Part shown: positions 45,864 through 53,945 of the stretch, one piece after another | How the letters are laid out: the number at the start of each line of letters is the position of its first letter | Numbering within the stretch: position 1 is the stretch's first letter | Assembly: GCA_022823365.1 (NCBI GenBank) | Contig: JAJDXG010000006.1 | Location: 1 to 55,862, forward strand | Length of the DNA stretch: 55,862 nucleotides | From: Gemmatimonadota bacterium | GTDB taxonomy: Bacteria; Gemmatimonadota; Gemmatimonadetes; Longimicrobiales; Gaopeijiaceae | Direction of reading: 5' to 3' | Position numbers and translations under genes: made by a program | Notes under the pieces: generated by a model | Databases searched by the model: none | Told to the model about the DNA's origin: nothing | The model's input: the letters and a program-made list of their open reading frames with translations, nothing else

Positions 45864-45913
45864 TTGATATGAGGATCGCGTGGAATGTCGCAAAACTACA
45901 AGATAATGTCGCA
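45864..45913 (-). promoter_or_regulatory. PKS promoter with paired 9-bp direct repeats
   Basis: Minus strand: TTGCGA (45893-45888) and TATCAA (45869-45864), 18 bp apart, form a candidate promoter about 90 bases before the PKS ATG. The 9-mer TGCGACATT occurs twice on this strand (45913-45905 and 45892-45884), start-to-start 21 bp, i.e. two helical turns; the promoter-proximal copy overlaps the -35. This is the geometry of an activator or repressor bound on one DNA face. A near-identical pair lies at 47786-47815. Confidence 0.5.
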
Positions 45914-45998
45914 GCCGCGGTCGGAAACCGACAGGCGCGGAACTCATCGAAGGCGACCGATCCTGCTCCGTCGGGCCTCGGTTCTGTATGTTCCGAGC

Positions 45999-47060
45999 AT
46001 GTCGACCCAGGTATCCGTCCGGCGTCGCCGCCCGGTTCTCGTCACGGGCGGAAACGGCTACGTCGCATCCTGGCTGGTCAGGAGGCTGCTCGAACGCGGT
46101 TTCGACGTCCACGCGACGGTGCGCGACACGGGGGATCCCGCCAGGACCGGCCACCTGAGAGCCGTCGCGCGGCGGCGTCCCGGAAAGCTGAGCCTGTTCG
46201 ACGCCGATCTCCTGGACGCCGGCGGGTTCGACCGCGCAATGGCGGGCTGCCGCATCGTCTTCCACACGGCCTCGCCGCTGATCGTGCGCGACGTGGTGGA
46301 TCCCGAAGGCGACCTGGTGCAGCCGGCTGTCCGCGGCACCCGCCACGTCCTGGAAGCCGCGAACCGGACTCGCTCCGTCCGGCGCGTGGTGCTCACCTCA
46401 AGTATCGTGGCCGTCTACGGCGACGCAGCGGATCTCGAGGGAACCGGGGCCGACCGATTCGACGAGAGCCATTGGAACTCAACCAGCAATGTGCGCCACC
46501 AGCCCTATTCCTACTCCAAGACGCTGGCGGAGCGGCTGGCATGGGAGATGGCGGACGGGCAGGACCGGTGGGATCTGGTAGCCGTGAACCCCGGCCTCGT
46601 GCTCGGACCGGGCCTTGGCCGCAACACGAGCGCCGAGGGCGTCCTGATCATGCGCGACCTCGGCAACGGCTACTATCGCTTCGGCGCCCCCGAACTCGAA
46701 TACGCCATCGTGGATGTGCGCGATGTCGCGGAGGGTCACCTGCGCGCCGGATTGATCCCGGAGGCCCGAGGCCGCCACATCCTGGTCAGTGAGACGCTGA
46801 GGCTGATCGAAATCGCTTCGATTCTGCGCCGTCACTTCGGCGACGCCTATCCATTCCCGCGTCAAACCGTGTCCAAAGTGGCTGCGCTGATGCTCGCGCC
46901 CCGACGGCGAATCCCGCAGGCCGTGGCGAGGCGCAACGTCGGCTATCCGCTGAGGTTCGACAACCGATACGCGCGAGACGCTCTTGGAATGACCTTCCGC
47001 CCGGCGGCGGAATCAATCGTCGACCACTTCCGGCAATTGCTCGACGACGGCCTGGTCTAA
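45999..47060 (+). CDS. NAD(P)-dependent epimerase/dihydroflavonol-reductase-like SDR
   Basis: 353 residues from the ATG at 45999; an in-frame start at 45885 would lie inside the repeat element and is less likely. Extended SDR: nucleotide loop VTGGNGYVASWLVRR, catalytic Ser in VVLTSSIVAVYG, Y-x3-K in YSYSKTLAER, with VNPGLVLGPGLG after it, as in dihydroflavonol/cinnamoyl-CoA reductases and 3-beta-HSD-like enzymes. It reduces or oxidises a carbonyl/hydroxyl of an unknown substrate. Divergent from the PKS with a shared 230-bp regulatory region, so involvement in the same pathway is plausible but unproven. Confidence 0.88.
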   Translation: MSTQVSVRRRRPVLVTGGNGYVASWLVRRLLERGFDVHATVRDTGDPARTGHLRAVARRRPGKLSLFDADLLDAGGFDRAMAGCRIVFHTASPLIVRDVVDPEGDLVQPAVRGTRHVLEAANRTRSVRRVVLTSSIVAVYGDAADLEGTGADRFDESHWNSTSNVRHQPYSYSKTLAERLAWEMADGQDRWDLVAVNPGLVLGPGLGRNTSAEGVLIMRDLGNGYYRFGAPELEYAIVDVRDVAEGHLRAGLIPEARGRHILVSETLRLIEIASILRRHFGDAYPFPRQTVSKVAALMLAPRRRIPQAVARRNVGYPLRFDNRYARDALGMTFRPAAESIVDHFRQLLDDGLV

Positions 47061-47335
47061 CCGCCCTCCACGACCCGCTTTGCGGTTTCGTCGGCCAACT
47101 CGAACATGCCGGCCAGAATCTGCTTGCGCTTGAGCTTCAGTTCTTCGACTCGTGCCCAGAGAGCCGCGCGGATCGCCTCGGCCGCGGCCTTGCGCACCTC
47201 CGGGGCCAGATTGGTGTCGTTCCGGAACTCATATTTCTCGACCGCGAAATCCGCGATGTCAAGGATGTTTTCGCCCACGATGTTGAAGTCGACGTCGACG
47301 GAGCGCTTGATGGTGATCGCCCTCTGTTCGCTCAT
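47057..47335 (-). CDS. Hypothetical 92-aa protein downstream of STAS gene
   Basis: 92 residues from the ATG at 47335 (GGGAGA upstream; an extension to 47371 is possible). Predicted alpha/beta start (ITIKRSVDVDFNIVGENILD) then a mostly helical, charged C-terminal half (RAALWARVEELKLKRKQIL) that could form a coiled coil. No family recognised. It follows the STAS gene after 57 bases on the same strand, so it may be a partner in the same signalling circuit. Its stop overlaps the convergent SDR stop. Confidence 0.6.
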   Translation of the reverse strand: MSEQRAITIKRSVDVDFNIVGENILDIADFAVEKYEFRNDTNLAPEVRKAAAEAIRAALWARVEELKLKRKQILAGMFELADETAKRVVEGG

Positions 47336-47392
47336 TGCTTGGTTCTCCCTGGAACGCGTGAAAACATTCATGGGGTCGGTTCAGACGCCCGG

Positions 47393-47734
47393 TCAGGAGC
47401 CGCCGGCTGCCTCGATGGCAGTGGCCTGTGACTCGTGCACGGGGATCAACTGGTCGAATCCGCTGATGGCCACGACCTCGCGATTCAACTGGGTGAGGGA
47501 GCAAAGGGCGAACTTCCCGCGCCCGACCCTCCTGGCCAGGATCAGGCATGCCCTGAGGCCGGCGCTGCTCATGAACGCGACCTTCTCCATGTCCACAATC
47601 AGGAAATCGTCGTCCGTGCTCAGGCCTTCCTCGACAAGACTCCGGAACTCGTCCGCGCTCGCGTTGTCGATTCGGCCAAGCACCGAAGCGATCGCAACGC
47701 CTCCCTCGCGTCGCCACTTCACGTCGATTCTCAT
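47393..47734 (-). CDS. STAS-domain anti-sigma factor antagonist-like protein
   Basis: 113 residues, a single STAS domain (SpoIIAA/RsbV type). The phosphorylatable serine region is VAFMSSAGLRACLIL, preceded by the typical strand FLIVDMEKV and first strands VAIASVLGRIDNASADEF. Such proteins bind and sequester an anti-sigma kinase when unphosphorylated, freeing a sigma factor, or act in partner-switching toward c-di-GMP or other outputs. No RsbW-type kinase or sigma factor is in the window. Upstream lies a 21-bp-spaced repeat pair like the one at the PKS promoter. Confidence 0.88.
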   Translation of the reverse strand: MRIDVKWRREGGVAIASVLGRIDNASADEFRSLVEEGLSTDDDFLIVDMEKVAFMSSAGLRACLILARRVGRGKFALCSLTQLNREVVAISGFDQLIPVHESQATAIEAAGGS

Positions 47735-47785
47735 CCTCTCTCTCCCTGCAGGGGAAACCCGGTCACTTGCGTGATGATGTCTGAA

Positions 47786-47815
47786 ACTGTCGCACCCGGC
47801 TCAGGAAATGTCGTA
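47786..47815 (-). promoter_or_regulatory. Direct-repeat pair upstream of STAS gene, matching the PKS promoter element
   Basis: Plus-strand ACTGTCGCA (47786-47794) and AATGTCGTA (47807-47815) are 21 bp apart start-to-start, each one mismatch from AATGTCGCA, the 9-mer duplicated at 45884/45905. Orientation relative to the downstream minus-strand gene is the same at both loci. A related ATGTCTGA sits 9 bases before. Position: 52-81 bases upstream of the STAS start. I see no convincing -10 box here. Confidence 0.45.
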
Positions 47816-47923
47816 CGCTTCCTGATCATCGGTCCGGCACGCAACATAGCAATCCGTGAGCAACGCGCCAGCCCCGGCCGCGTGGACCAGGAACGACACG
47901 ATGCGATGCCGGCTCGCGTCGCG

Positions 47924-48637
47924 TCAGGCTCCCCGCGTCGGCACCTCGCGGAACGGCAGCGACGGCGAACCGAAGGTGATCTCCTGGACTGCCTTCACGC
48001 TGCGGCCCCCGTAACGGAACGGGATCACCAGACGGAACGGAGCGCCGTTCACGGGGGGCAGCGGCTCGTCGTTGAGCATCCATACGAGCATCGTCTGGCG
48101 ATGACGCATGGTGGGGACTTCCTCGTCCGTGTAGTAGCCGTCGTGCGAGATGATGCGGCAGTAGTGCGCCGTGGGCGCCAGGCCGATCATGTCCAGGACG
48201 TCGTTGAAACGGACGCCGGTCCACTTGGCGATGCCGGTGGGCCGCGGCGCGCCGCACTGGAGCAACGTCACCATGGAGTGCCGGGGCAGGTCCGCCAGGT
48301 CGTCGTAGCGCAGGGTGCCGTGCAACCGGGACAGCCGGCTCGCGGCTATGCGGATGCTGGCGGTGCGGTAGTCGAGGTCGGTGTCGGGCGCCTCCCCCCC
48401 GGTATAGCGGTAGATGACGCCGTCGATGGGGCCGGCGGATCCCGGGGGATGCTCGGGCGCCGAGCCGTCGGCATTCAGCGGCAGATCGGCGCGCGTCCGG
48501 ATCTCGCCCTCCACCAGTCGATCCGGGAACTCCTGGGCTTCCTGCGCCAGCACCCGGTCGGGCTTCACCACCCCCATGGAAAGGCCGGCGACGGCCGTCC
48601 CCGATACCTTGATCGCGTCGCGTCGTGTGAGCTTCAT
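47924..48637 (-). CDS. Tat-exported molybdopterin-dependent oxidoreductase (sulfite oxidase/YedY-like)
   Basis: 237 residues from the ATG at 48637 (GGGAGG upstream). Twin-arginine signal (LTRRDAIKVSGTAVAGLSMG). The molybdenum-ligating cysteine is C128 in LLQCGAPRPTGIAKWTGVRF, a sulfite-oxidase-family motif; PFRLVIPFRYGGRSVKAVQE near the C-terminus is the family's cofactor-contacting end. It is a periplasmic oxidoreductase acting on an oxyanion, sulfoxide or methionine sulfoxide; substrate not deducible. Shorter than plant or animal sulfite oxidases because heme and dimerisation domains are absent. It lies downstream of the porin gene, 98 bases apart on the same strand. Confidence 0.88.
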   Translation of the reverse strand: MKLTRRDAIKVSGTAVAGLSMGVVKPDRVLAQEAQEFPDRLVEGEIRTRADLPLNADGSAPEHPPGSAGPIDGVIYRYTGGEAPDTDLDYRTASIRIAASRLSRLHGTLRYDDLADLPRHSMVTLLQCGAPRPTGIAKWTGVRFNDVLDMIGLAPTAHYCRIISHDGYYTDEEVPTMRHRQTMLVWMLNDEPLPPVNGAPFRLVIPFRYGGRSVKAVQEITFGSPSLPFREVPTRGA

Positions 48638-48735
48638 GCGTGCCTCCCGGGCATAGCGTTGGTGAGCCTGTCGGACAGGGTCAACGTAGATGGCGGGAGA
48701 CGGGTCCACAAGCGAGTTCCCGGGCTCGCGTGGCG

Positions 48736-50103
48736 TCAGAACGAGACTGTCGTCTGCGCGTAGAAGTAGGTAGGGTCGCTCTTGTCCGCGCTCGCCGGCA
48801 GAGCTCCCGCGAACAGGTGTGCTCCACCGGCCTGGAACCGGAGGCGGCCCGGCCGCACGTCCCAGCGCACCCGGAACTCCACCTGGTTGCCGATGTGGCT
48901 TTGCGGCTGGCCCGCGGGACTCGAGATGTCCGCGACCAGCCAGGCGTCGCTGACCGTGGCCAGCCAGTAGGCGCGAAATGCCACGAACGTGCTCACGCCG
49001 TCGCCGGGCTGCATGCTCAGGTGCGCACCGGGTGAACTGATGTTGGTCCGGGGAACCAGACCGTAGATGCCGCTGGGTCCGAAATCGCCGCTGCGGGAGC
49101 CGAACAGGCCGCTGAAGCGGTTGTTCTGGCCGTCCGTGGGATCCTTGTCCCCGCTGGCGTAGTCGTACTGGAACTTCAGCCGTGGAGAGCCCGCGGCGGC
49201 GAAGGTGTAGCCTGCCTCGACATGGTAGTACTGAGCGCGATGATCCAGGTCTGTCGTCGCCGACTTGGACATGCGTGACTGTCCCAGCTGGAAGATCGAC
49301 TCGAACTGATAGTCGAAGCCGGCCTCCTCCGGGGAACGATAGAGTCGTACGCCGAGCGTGTGGAAGTCGCGATCGGCGGTTCGCCGTCCCGGACTGTCAC
49401 TCTCGTCGAGGCCGAAGTAGTAGAACTCGCCCTCGTCGCCCCAGGGAAGGCCGGCCGGCGAGTAGTGGACGCCCCAGAACCGCACGTTGCCGGACTCGGT
49501 GTCGAACTTGGGCCGGTTCTCCAGGATGTCTCCGGACACCTGGCGCTGCACCGGGAAGGTGAAGAACGTGCGCAGTCTGCTGTCGTCGGAACCCGTCCAC
49601 TGCCAGTCGACGCCGGTAAAGGCGTACGAGACGTTGGTGAAGTTGTCGCGCGCGATCAGGCGGCGGCTGCCGATGTCCATGGTGACGCGCCCGCCCCGCA
49701 GCACGCTGCTGCTCCCTTCCGCGAGGAGGTTGTCGACCGGAACCTCCACATAGGCCTGCAGCAGGTCCACGGGGTTGACGATGCTGGTCGACAGCGGCGT
49801 CTCCGCGTCCGCCAGCCCCGTGCGCGCGTCCTGGAACTCCGTGCTCACCCGGAATCGGCCAGCGTCCAGTTCCACCGCCGCCAGGGTGCGGAAGACGAGC
49901 AGCCGGTCATCGCCGCCCCGGCCGGCCCGGAACTGGTTGTTCAGGTGCTCGTAGCGGGTCCGGTGCTCCACCGAGAACGAGACGGCAGGTGTCAACTCCG
50001 GCTGCTGCTGCCCGCTGACGGGTTCCTCGGCAGCCTCTCCGTTGGTCCCGCCGCCCGGAACGGCCTGAAGCGCGATCGCCAGTATTGCGGCAAAGGGTGT
50101 CAA
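48736..50103 (-). CDS. Alginate-export-type outer-membrane porin (AlgE-like)
   Basis: 455 residues from a TTG at 50103, chosen because AGGAGG precedes it by a normal distance. Signal sequence, then an 18-strand-type barrel: VSFSVEHRTRYEHLNNQFRA, RFRVSTEFQDARTGLADAE, VTMDIGSRRLIARDNFTNVS, then LKFQYDYASGDKDPTDGQNN, and closing QTTVSF with terminal Phe. The pattern is that of the alginate_exp family, which covers porins well beyond alginate secretion. No other alginate genes are near, so the substrate is open. A 13-bp direct repeat lies upstream. Confidence 0.85.
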   Translation of the reverse strand: MTPFAAILAIALQAVPGGGTNGEAAEEPVSGQQQPELTPAVSFSVEHRTRYEHLNNQFRAGRGGDDRLLVFRTLAAVELDAGRFRVSTEFQDARTGLADAETPLSTSIVNPVDLLQAYVEVPVDNLLAEGSSSVLRGGRVTMDIGSRRLIARDNFTNVSYAFTGVDWQWTGSDDSRLRTFFTFPVQRQVSGDILENRPKFDTESGNVRFWGVHYSPAGLPWGDEGEFYYFGLDESDSPGRRTADRDFHTLGVRLYRSPEEAGFDYQFESIFQLGQSRMSKSATTDLDHRAQYYHVEAGYTFAAAGSPRLKFQYDYASGDKDPTDGQNNRFSGLFGSRSGDFGPSGIYGLVPRTNISSPGAHLSMQPGDGVSTFVAFRAYWLATVSDAWLVADISSPAGQPQSHIGNQVEFRVRWDVRPGRLRFQAGGAHLFAGALPASADKSDPTYFYAQTTVSF

Positions 50104-50243
50104 GGTGTCCCACCTCCTCGCAACGACGTAGCCCGGAATGTGCTATCATCCGGTTTTTCAACGGGTTAGCAGCCACCAACAAGAATCCTGTCGTCGGTGG
50201 TGCCCAGATCCTCAACGAAGCTCGCTCCCAAGCCGCACCCGGG

Positions 50244-51695
50244 TCAATGACGTCCGGCGCCCGTTCTGTAACGATGCAGACACGGTGTGACTGCCTGTCT
50301 GTAACGATGCGGAAACAAGCCAACTCGGAGGCACTGGCCGCGCAGCGGTTGTGGGACGATGGCGCGCCTACCGCCGGTCCCGGTCAGGGTCGCGGCCAGC
50401 GCTCGGGCCCGCGCAAATCGTCCCGTCAGGCCCGGGCGGCTCTCCCAGTTGGCAGTGACGTGCAGACCCGGCGGCAGCCGGAGCTCGGGGAGGGCCGACC
50501 ACGACGTGTCCCATGCGGGCATGGACGGACGCGCGACTCCCAGTGGCTCGGCGCCGTACCCGGTGCAGCGCTCGAATTCGGAGGCGGCCCGGACGCGCAG
50601 CGCCTCGTTCGTGCGGGCCTGCATCAACCTTCCGCGTGTGGCGGCGGAGTTGCTCATCGAGCCGGATGGCGCGCCACGCGGGTGGGCCGGATGGGCAAGA
50701 TAGGCGGTGTACACCCCGTTGCGGTCGGGTCGCCCCCCTTCCCCACCGAACAGGCAGTGGCTGAAGGTCACGCCGCGCAGGGCGCGCGGCTCCGCCAGCG
50801 ATACCTGGAAGCCGATCCCGTGAAGGTCGGTGTCCGCGCGCAGGTGCACGACCGCGAGCGGATTGTAGCGGAGGCTGGCGATGCGGGTGGACGCGTCCGG
50901 TGCGATCCCGCGGAGCAGCCGGGCCGCCACCGGAGCCGGGACCGCGAGCACCACCTGCTCCGCCGGCAGCGTCTCGCCGTCGAGCACGACCGACCAGCCG
51001 CCGGTTCGTGGTTCGATCGAGCGGACCGGGGCGTTCAGGCGCACCCGGTCTCCGAGGGCACGGGCAAGCGCGCGGGGCAGGCTATCCATCCCGTCGGCGA
51101 AGGAGCAGATGCGGGGCGCGCGCGGGGCGCGGCGGAAGAGGCGGGAGAGCACCAGGCTCCGCCCGATCCCCATATCGCGCAACAGTCCGCCCAGCGACAG
51201 TCCCACGACCATTTCCCCGGGGTCGGTCCCGTAGAGACCTCCATAGAGTGGACCCACGACATGCTCGTACAGCTCGCGCCCCAGCTTGCGGGAGAAGAAC
51301 CCGGCCACTCGCTCGCCTTCGCGTGCTCCGGACGTGAGGGGCTCGAGCATCGCGCGGAGTTTCCCGCGCCAGCTTACGGCATCGGACCCCAGCAGACCCC
51401 CCATGGAAAGAGGTACACGGCGCAGCCTGCCGTCCCGGTAGATGAAGAAGTCGAGGTCCCGGGGCGCCAGGATGAGCGAGTCGCCGAGACCCAGCTCGTC
51501 CACCAGAGCAGCGAACGGCGCGGTGAGGCGGGCCCGCTGGGGGCCGTTCTCAAGGAGCAGCCCGGCCACGCGCTTGCTGCTGACGATTCCGCCGGGACGG
51601 TCCTTGGCCTCGAACACGACGCATTCGCGCCCCCTCCGGACCAGCTCGCGGCCCAGGGCGAGACCGCTCATGCCGCCGCCGACGATCGCGATCAA
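50244..51695 (-). CDS. hemY: Protoporphyrinogen/coproporphyrinogen oxidase, FAD-dependent (HemY type)
   Basis: 483 residues from a TTG at 51695 that overlaps the hemH stop as TTGA, so translation is coupled; the frame upstream belongs to hemH's region. FAD-binding loop IAIVGGGMSGLALGRELVRR and following Glu in VVFEAKDRPGGIV; LYGGLYGTDPGEMVVGLSLG is the PPO signature. It oxidises protoporphyrinogen IX, or coproporphyrinogen III in the coproporphyrin-dependent route, using O2. The last 35-40 residues (after ALAATLTGT) are Arg-rich and unlike the family, including a repeated HRYR encoded by a 13-bp DNA repeat. Confidence 0.9.
   Translation of the reverse strand: MIAIVGGGMSGLALGRELVRRGRECVVFEAKDRPGGIVSSKRVAGLLLENGPQRARLTAPFAALVDELGLGDSLILAPRDLDFFIYRDGRLRRVPLSMGGLLGSDAVSWRGKLRAMLEPLTSGAREGERVAGFFSRKLGRELYEHVVGPLYGGLYGTDPGEMVVGLSLGGLLRDMGIGRSLVLSRLFRRAPRAPRICSFADGMDSLPRALARALGDRVRLNAPVRSIEPRTGGWSVVLDGETLPAEQVVLAVPAPVAARLLRGIAPDASTRIASLRYNPLAVVHLRADTDLHGIGFQVSLAEPRALRGVTFSHCLFGGEGGRPDRNGVYTAYLAHPAHPRGAPSGSMSNSAATRGRLMQARTNEALRVRAASEFERCTGYGAEPLGVARPSMPAWDTSWSALPELRLPPGLHVTANWESRPGLTGRFARARALAATLTGTGGRRAIVPQPLRGQCLRVGLFPHRYRQAVTPCLHRYRTGAGRH
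50265..50310. repeat. 13-bp direct repeat at the hemY 3' end / upstream of porin gene
   Basis: TCTGTAACGATGC occurs exactly at 50265-50277 and 50298-50310, 33 bp apart start-to-start (about three helical turns). It lies in the non-conserved tail of hemY and 160-210 bases upstream of the porin start on the same strand, so it may be an operator for the porin gene rather than coding sequence under selection. Confidence 0.5.
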
Positions 51696-52831
51696 GGAGG
51701 GTGATGGGCGGTGGGCGGGCGGGCCGAGCCGTGATCGGGCCGGGAGCCTGATGCGGCCCTGGAGTCCGGCCTGATGTACGGGCTCGGGGCGAGGTCGCGC
51801 GCGCCATTCGTGCACCAGGTGCCCGGTACCGGCCGGCAGCGGCAGGGCGCCAGCGCCAGATCCTCCGCCGAGGACTGGCCCAGCGCGTGACCCACGAGAT
51901 CCGCGAGCACGCCTGCGAAGCGGGGATCGTCGTGGGGCACCGGCACGCGGTACATCTCCTTGCCCATCGCCTCCACCGCTTCACGCAGCTCGCGGTCCAG
52001 TTCGTCGAGGGTCTCCGACTGCTCGTGGATGAAACTGACCGCGTCCACCACCAGGCGCCGCTCCGCCAGCGCCTCGATGCGCTCCTCGTTGTCCGGCCAA
52101 GTCCAGGCAATGCGGCGGTTGGTGTGGTTCTGGAAGCCGACGGCGAATCGTTCGCCGACACCCAGCGCTTCGGCGATCTCCCCGCAGTGCTCTTCGACGT
52201 AACGGTCGTAGCGGTTGACGTCGAGGATGTATTTGACGGGCGTCCCGTGGGCGGAGAAATAGAGAATCGTGTCCGGATCCGAGAGGTCGAGCGCGTTCTC
52301 GCGGACGAAGTCGCGGATATGTTCGGCTCTGAGCGCCCGATATCCCGGATGCCGGTGCCAGCCGCCGACGCCGATGAAGGGCACGTCCCAGTCCAGTTCG
52401 TCGAGGGCGGCGCGAACCGAGTCGAGGGCGGCGACGGTCGTGGAATGACCGCACATGGGGTAGACCGGGAGTCCCACCAGCACATCCGCCCGCCCCTCAC
52501 GCACGCTGGCAACGCCGTCGCGGATGAAGGGCGGCGTGAACTGGAAGACGGCCTCGACGCGGGCATCCATGCCGCGCGCGGTCAACGTTGCCCCCAGTGC
52601 ATCGGCCTGGGCGCGGGCCTGAGTGTCCAGGGGCGAACCGCCGATGGCGCGGTAGGCTTCCACGAGGTGGGGCGCCCGGGCGGCGGCGAGCTGGGCGGCG
52701 CGGGCGCGCGCGGAGCGGTCGCTTTCCAGATCGGCATTCTGAAGGAAGATGCGCTCGAGGAAGGGGGTAACCTCTTCCAGCACCGGTTCGGCGGGTTCGC
52801 CGAAGTTGATCAGAAGGACCGCGATTCTCAG
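51692..52831 (-). CDS. hemH: Ferrochelatase, probable CTG start
   Basis: 379 residues if translation begins at CTG 52831, which has GGAGG seven bases upstream and places RIAVLLINFGEPAEP at the N-terminus as in the family (normally M-x-VLLVNFG). The only ATG in frame (52930) overlaps hemE and adds Gly/Ala filler. Core motifs: QFTPPFIRDGVA, the active-site His region LVGLPVYPMCGHSTT, and YFSAHGTPVKYI; substrate chelation uses that His and a Glu near HEQSETLDELD. It inserts Fe2+ into porphyrin. The last 45 residues are a Pro/Arg-rich tail. Stop overlaps hemY start (TTGA). Confidence 0.9.
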   Translation of the reverse strand: MRIAVLLINFGEPAEPVLEEVTPFLERIFLQNADLESDRSARARAAQLAAARAPHLVEAYRAIGGSPLDTQARAQADALGATLTARGMDARVEAVFQFTPPFIRDGVASVREGRADVLVGLPVYPMCGHSTTVAALDSVRAALDELDWDVPFIGVGGWHRHPGYRALRAEHIRDFVRENALDLSDPDTILYFSAHGTPVKYILDVNRYDRYVEEHCGEIAEALGVGERFAVGFQNHTNRRIAWTWPDNEERIEALAERRLVVDAVSFIHEQSETLDELDRELREAVEAMGKEMYRVPVPHDDPRFAGVLADLVGHALGQSSAEDLALAPCRCRPVPGTWCTNGARDLAPSPYIRPDSRAASGSRPDHGSARPPTAHHPP

Positions 52832-52895
52832 GGCGTCACCTCCGGTTGCCTGCCCGGGGCCTGCTGCCCGGGCCCCTCCATCCGTCCCATGGGAA

Positions 52896-53945
52896 CTAGT
52901 CGGCGCCCGTCCGGCCGCGCTCGTGGACATGGTCAACCAGGCGGGCGACCTGGTCGGGGTCGGTGCGCCGGTCGATCCCATGCCCCAGGCTGAAGATGTG
53001 CCCCGCCAGACCCTCGGCTTCCGCGAGCACGGCATCCGCCGCGCGCCTGAGCGCATCCGGGCGCCCGAAGAGTTCGGCGGGATCGAGGTTGCCCTGCAGG
53101 GCGCGCCCGCCACCCAGCAGCCGGTCGGCTTTCGAGAGCGGCAGGGTCCAGTCGATGGCGACCACATCGACGTCGAGTCCCCGCATCGAGCGCAGCAGCG
53201 GCCCGCCGCGATTGGGAAAGTAGATGATCGGGCGATCCGTCGCGGCCCGGACGGCCGCGAACGCCCGCGTCAGCACGGGGTGGATGAAGCGCATGTAGGT
53301 GTCCGGGCCGAGCAGGCCGATCCAGGAATCGAAAAGCATGACCGCGTTCGCGCCGGCCTCCGCCTGGGCAACCAGATAGCGGGCCATCGAGCGTCCGAGC
53401 GTGTGGAGCAGCGCTCGCGAGGCCTCCGGCTCGCGGCGCAGGAAGCTGCGGGCGGTCATGAAGTCCTTGGAGCCGCCTCCTTCGACCAGGTAGCAGAAGA
53501 GGGTGAACGGAGCTCCGGCGAAGCCGATGAGCGCGGCCTCCGGGCGGAGTTCGGCGCGTACCGCGCGGATCGCCTCCAGCACGAACGGAACCCCCTCCTC
53601 CGGGACCAGTGCGCGCACGGCGCGCGCAGCTTCGGGCGTGCGCACGGGATGAGAGAGCACGGGACCCGGCGCGAACTTCACCTCGACGCCCATCGGATCG
53701 AGCGGCGTCATGATGTCGCTGAAGAGGATGGACGCGTCCATCGCAAAGCGCTCCATCGGTTGCAGCGTGATGCGCGCCGCGATTTCCGGAGTGCGTGTCG
53801 CCGTTATGAAGTCGACCTCGCGGCGTAGCTTCCGGTATTCCGGCAGGTAGCGCCCCGCCTGGCGCATGATCCAGATGGGCGTATGGGGTACCGGCCGGCC
53901 GCGCGCGGCACGCTCGAAGATTGTGGCGTTGTCGGATCCGTTCAT
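52896..53945 (-). CDS. hemE: Uroporphyrinogen decarboxylase
   Basis: 349 residues, normal length. It decarboxylates the four acetate side chains of uroporphyrinogen III to give coproporphyrinogen III, in the cytoplasm. Signatures: PIWIMRQAGRYLPEYRKLR with the substrate-binding Arg residues, ILFSDIMTPLDPMGVEV containing the catalytic Asp, GFAGAPFTLFCYLVEGGGSK, and C-terminal IFSLGHGIDRRTDPDQV with the conserved His. ATG overlaps the hemL stop as ATGA. Followed by hemH after a 64-base gap with the chosen CTG start. Confidence 0.96.
   Translation of the reverse strand: MNGSDNATIFERAARGRPVPHTPIWIMRQAGRYLPEYRKLRREVDFITATRTPEIAARITLQPMERFAMDASILFSDIMTPLDPMGVEVKFAPGPVLSHPVRTPEAARAVRALVPEEGVPFVLEAIRAVRAELRPEAALIGFAGAPFTLFCYLVEGGGSKDFMTARSFLRREPEASRALLHTLGRSMARYLVAQAEAGANAVMLFDSWIGLLGPDTYMRFIHPVLTRAFAAVRAATDRPIIYFPNRGGPLLRSMRGLDVDVVAIDWTLPLSKADRLLGGGRALQGNLDPAELFGRPDALRRAADAVLAEAEGLAGHIFSLGHGIDRRTDPDQVARLVDHVHERGRTGAD

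Noticed and set aside
47800-47826. Possible terminator TCAGGAA...TTCCTGA between the molybdopterin protein and STAS genes
   Set aside because: Only a 7-bp stem with an 11-base loop and no T-run; it overlaps the direct-repeat element, which explains the region better.
48736-50103. Alginate secretion locus
   Set aside because: Only the porin is present; no alg8/44, epimerase or lyase genes in the window, and the family is broader than alginate export.
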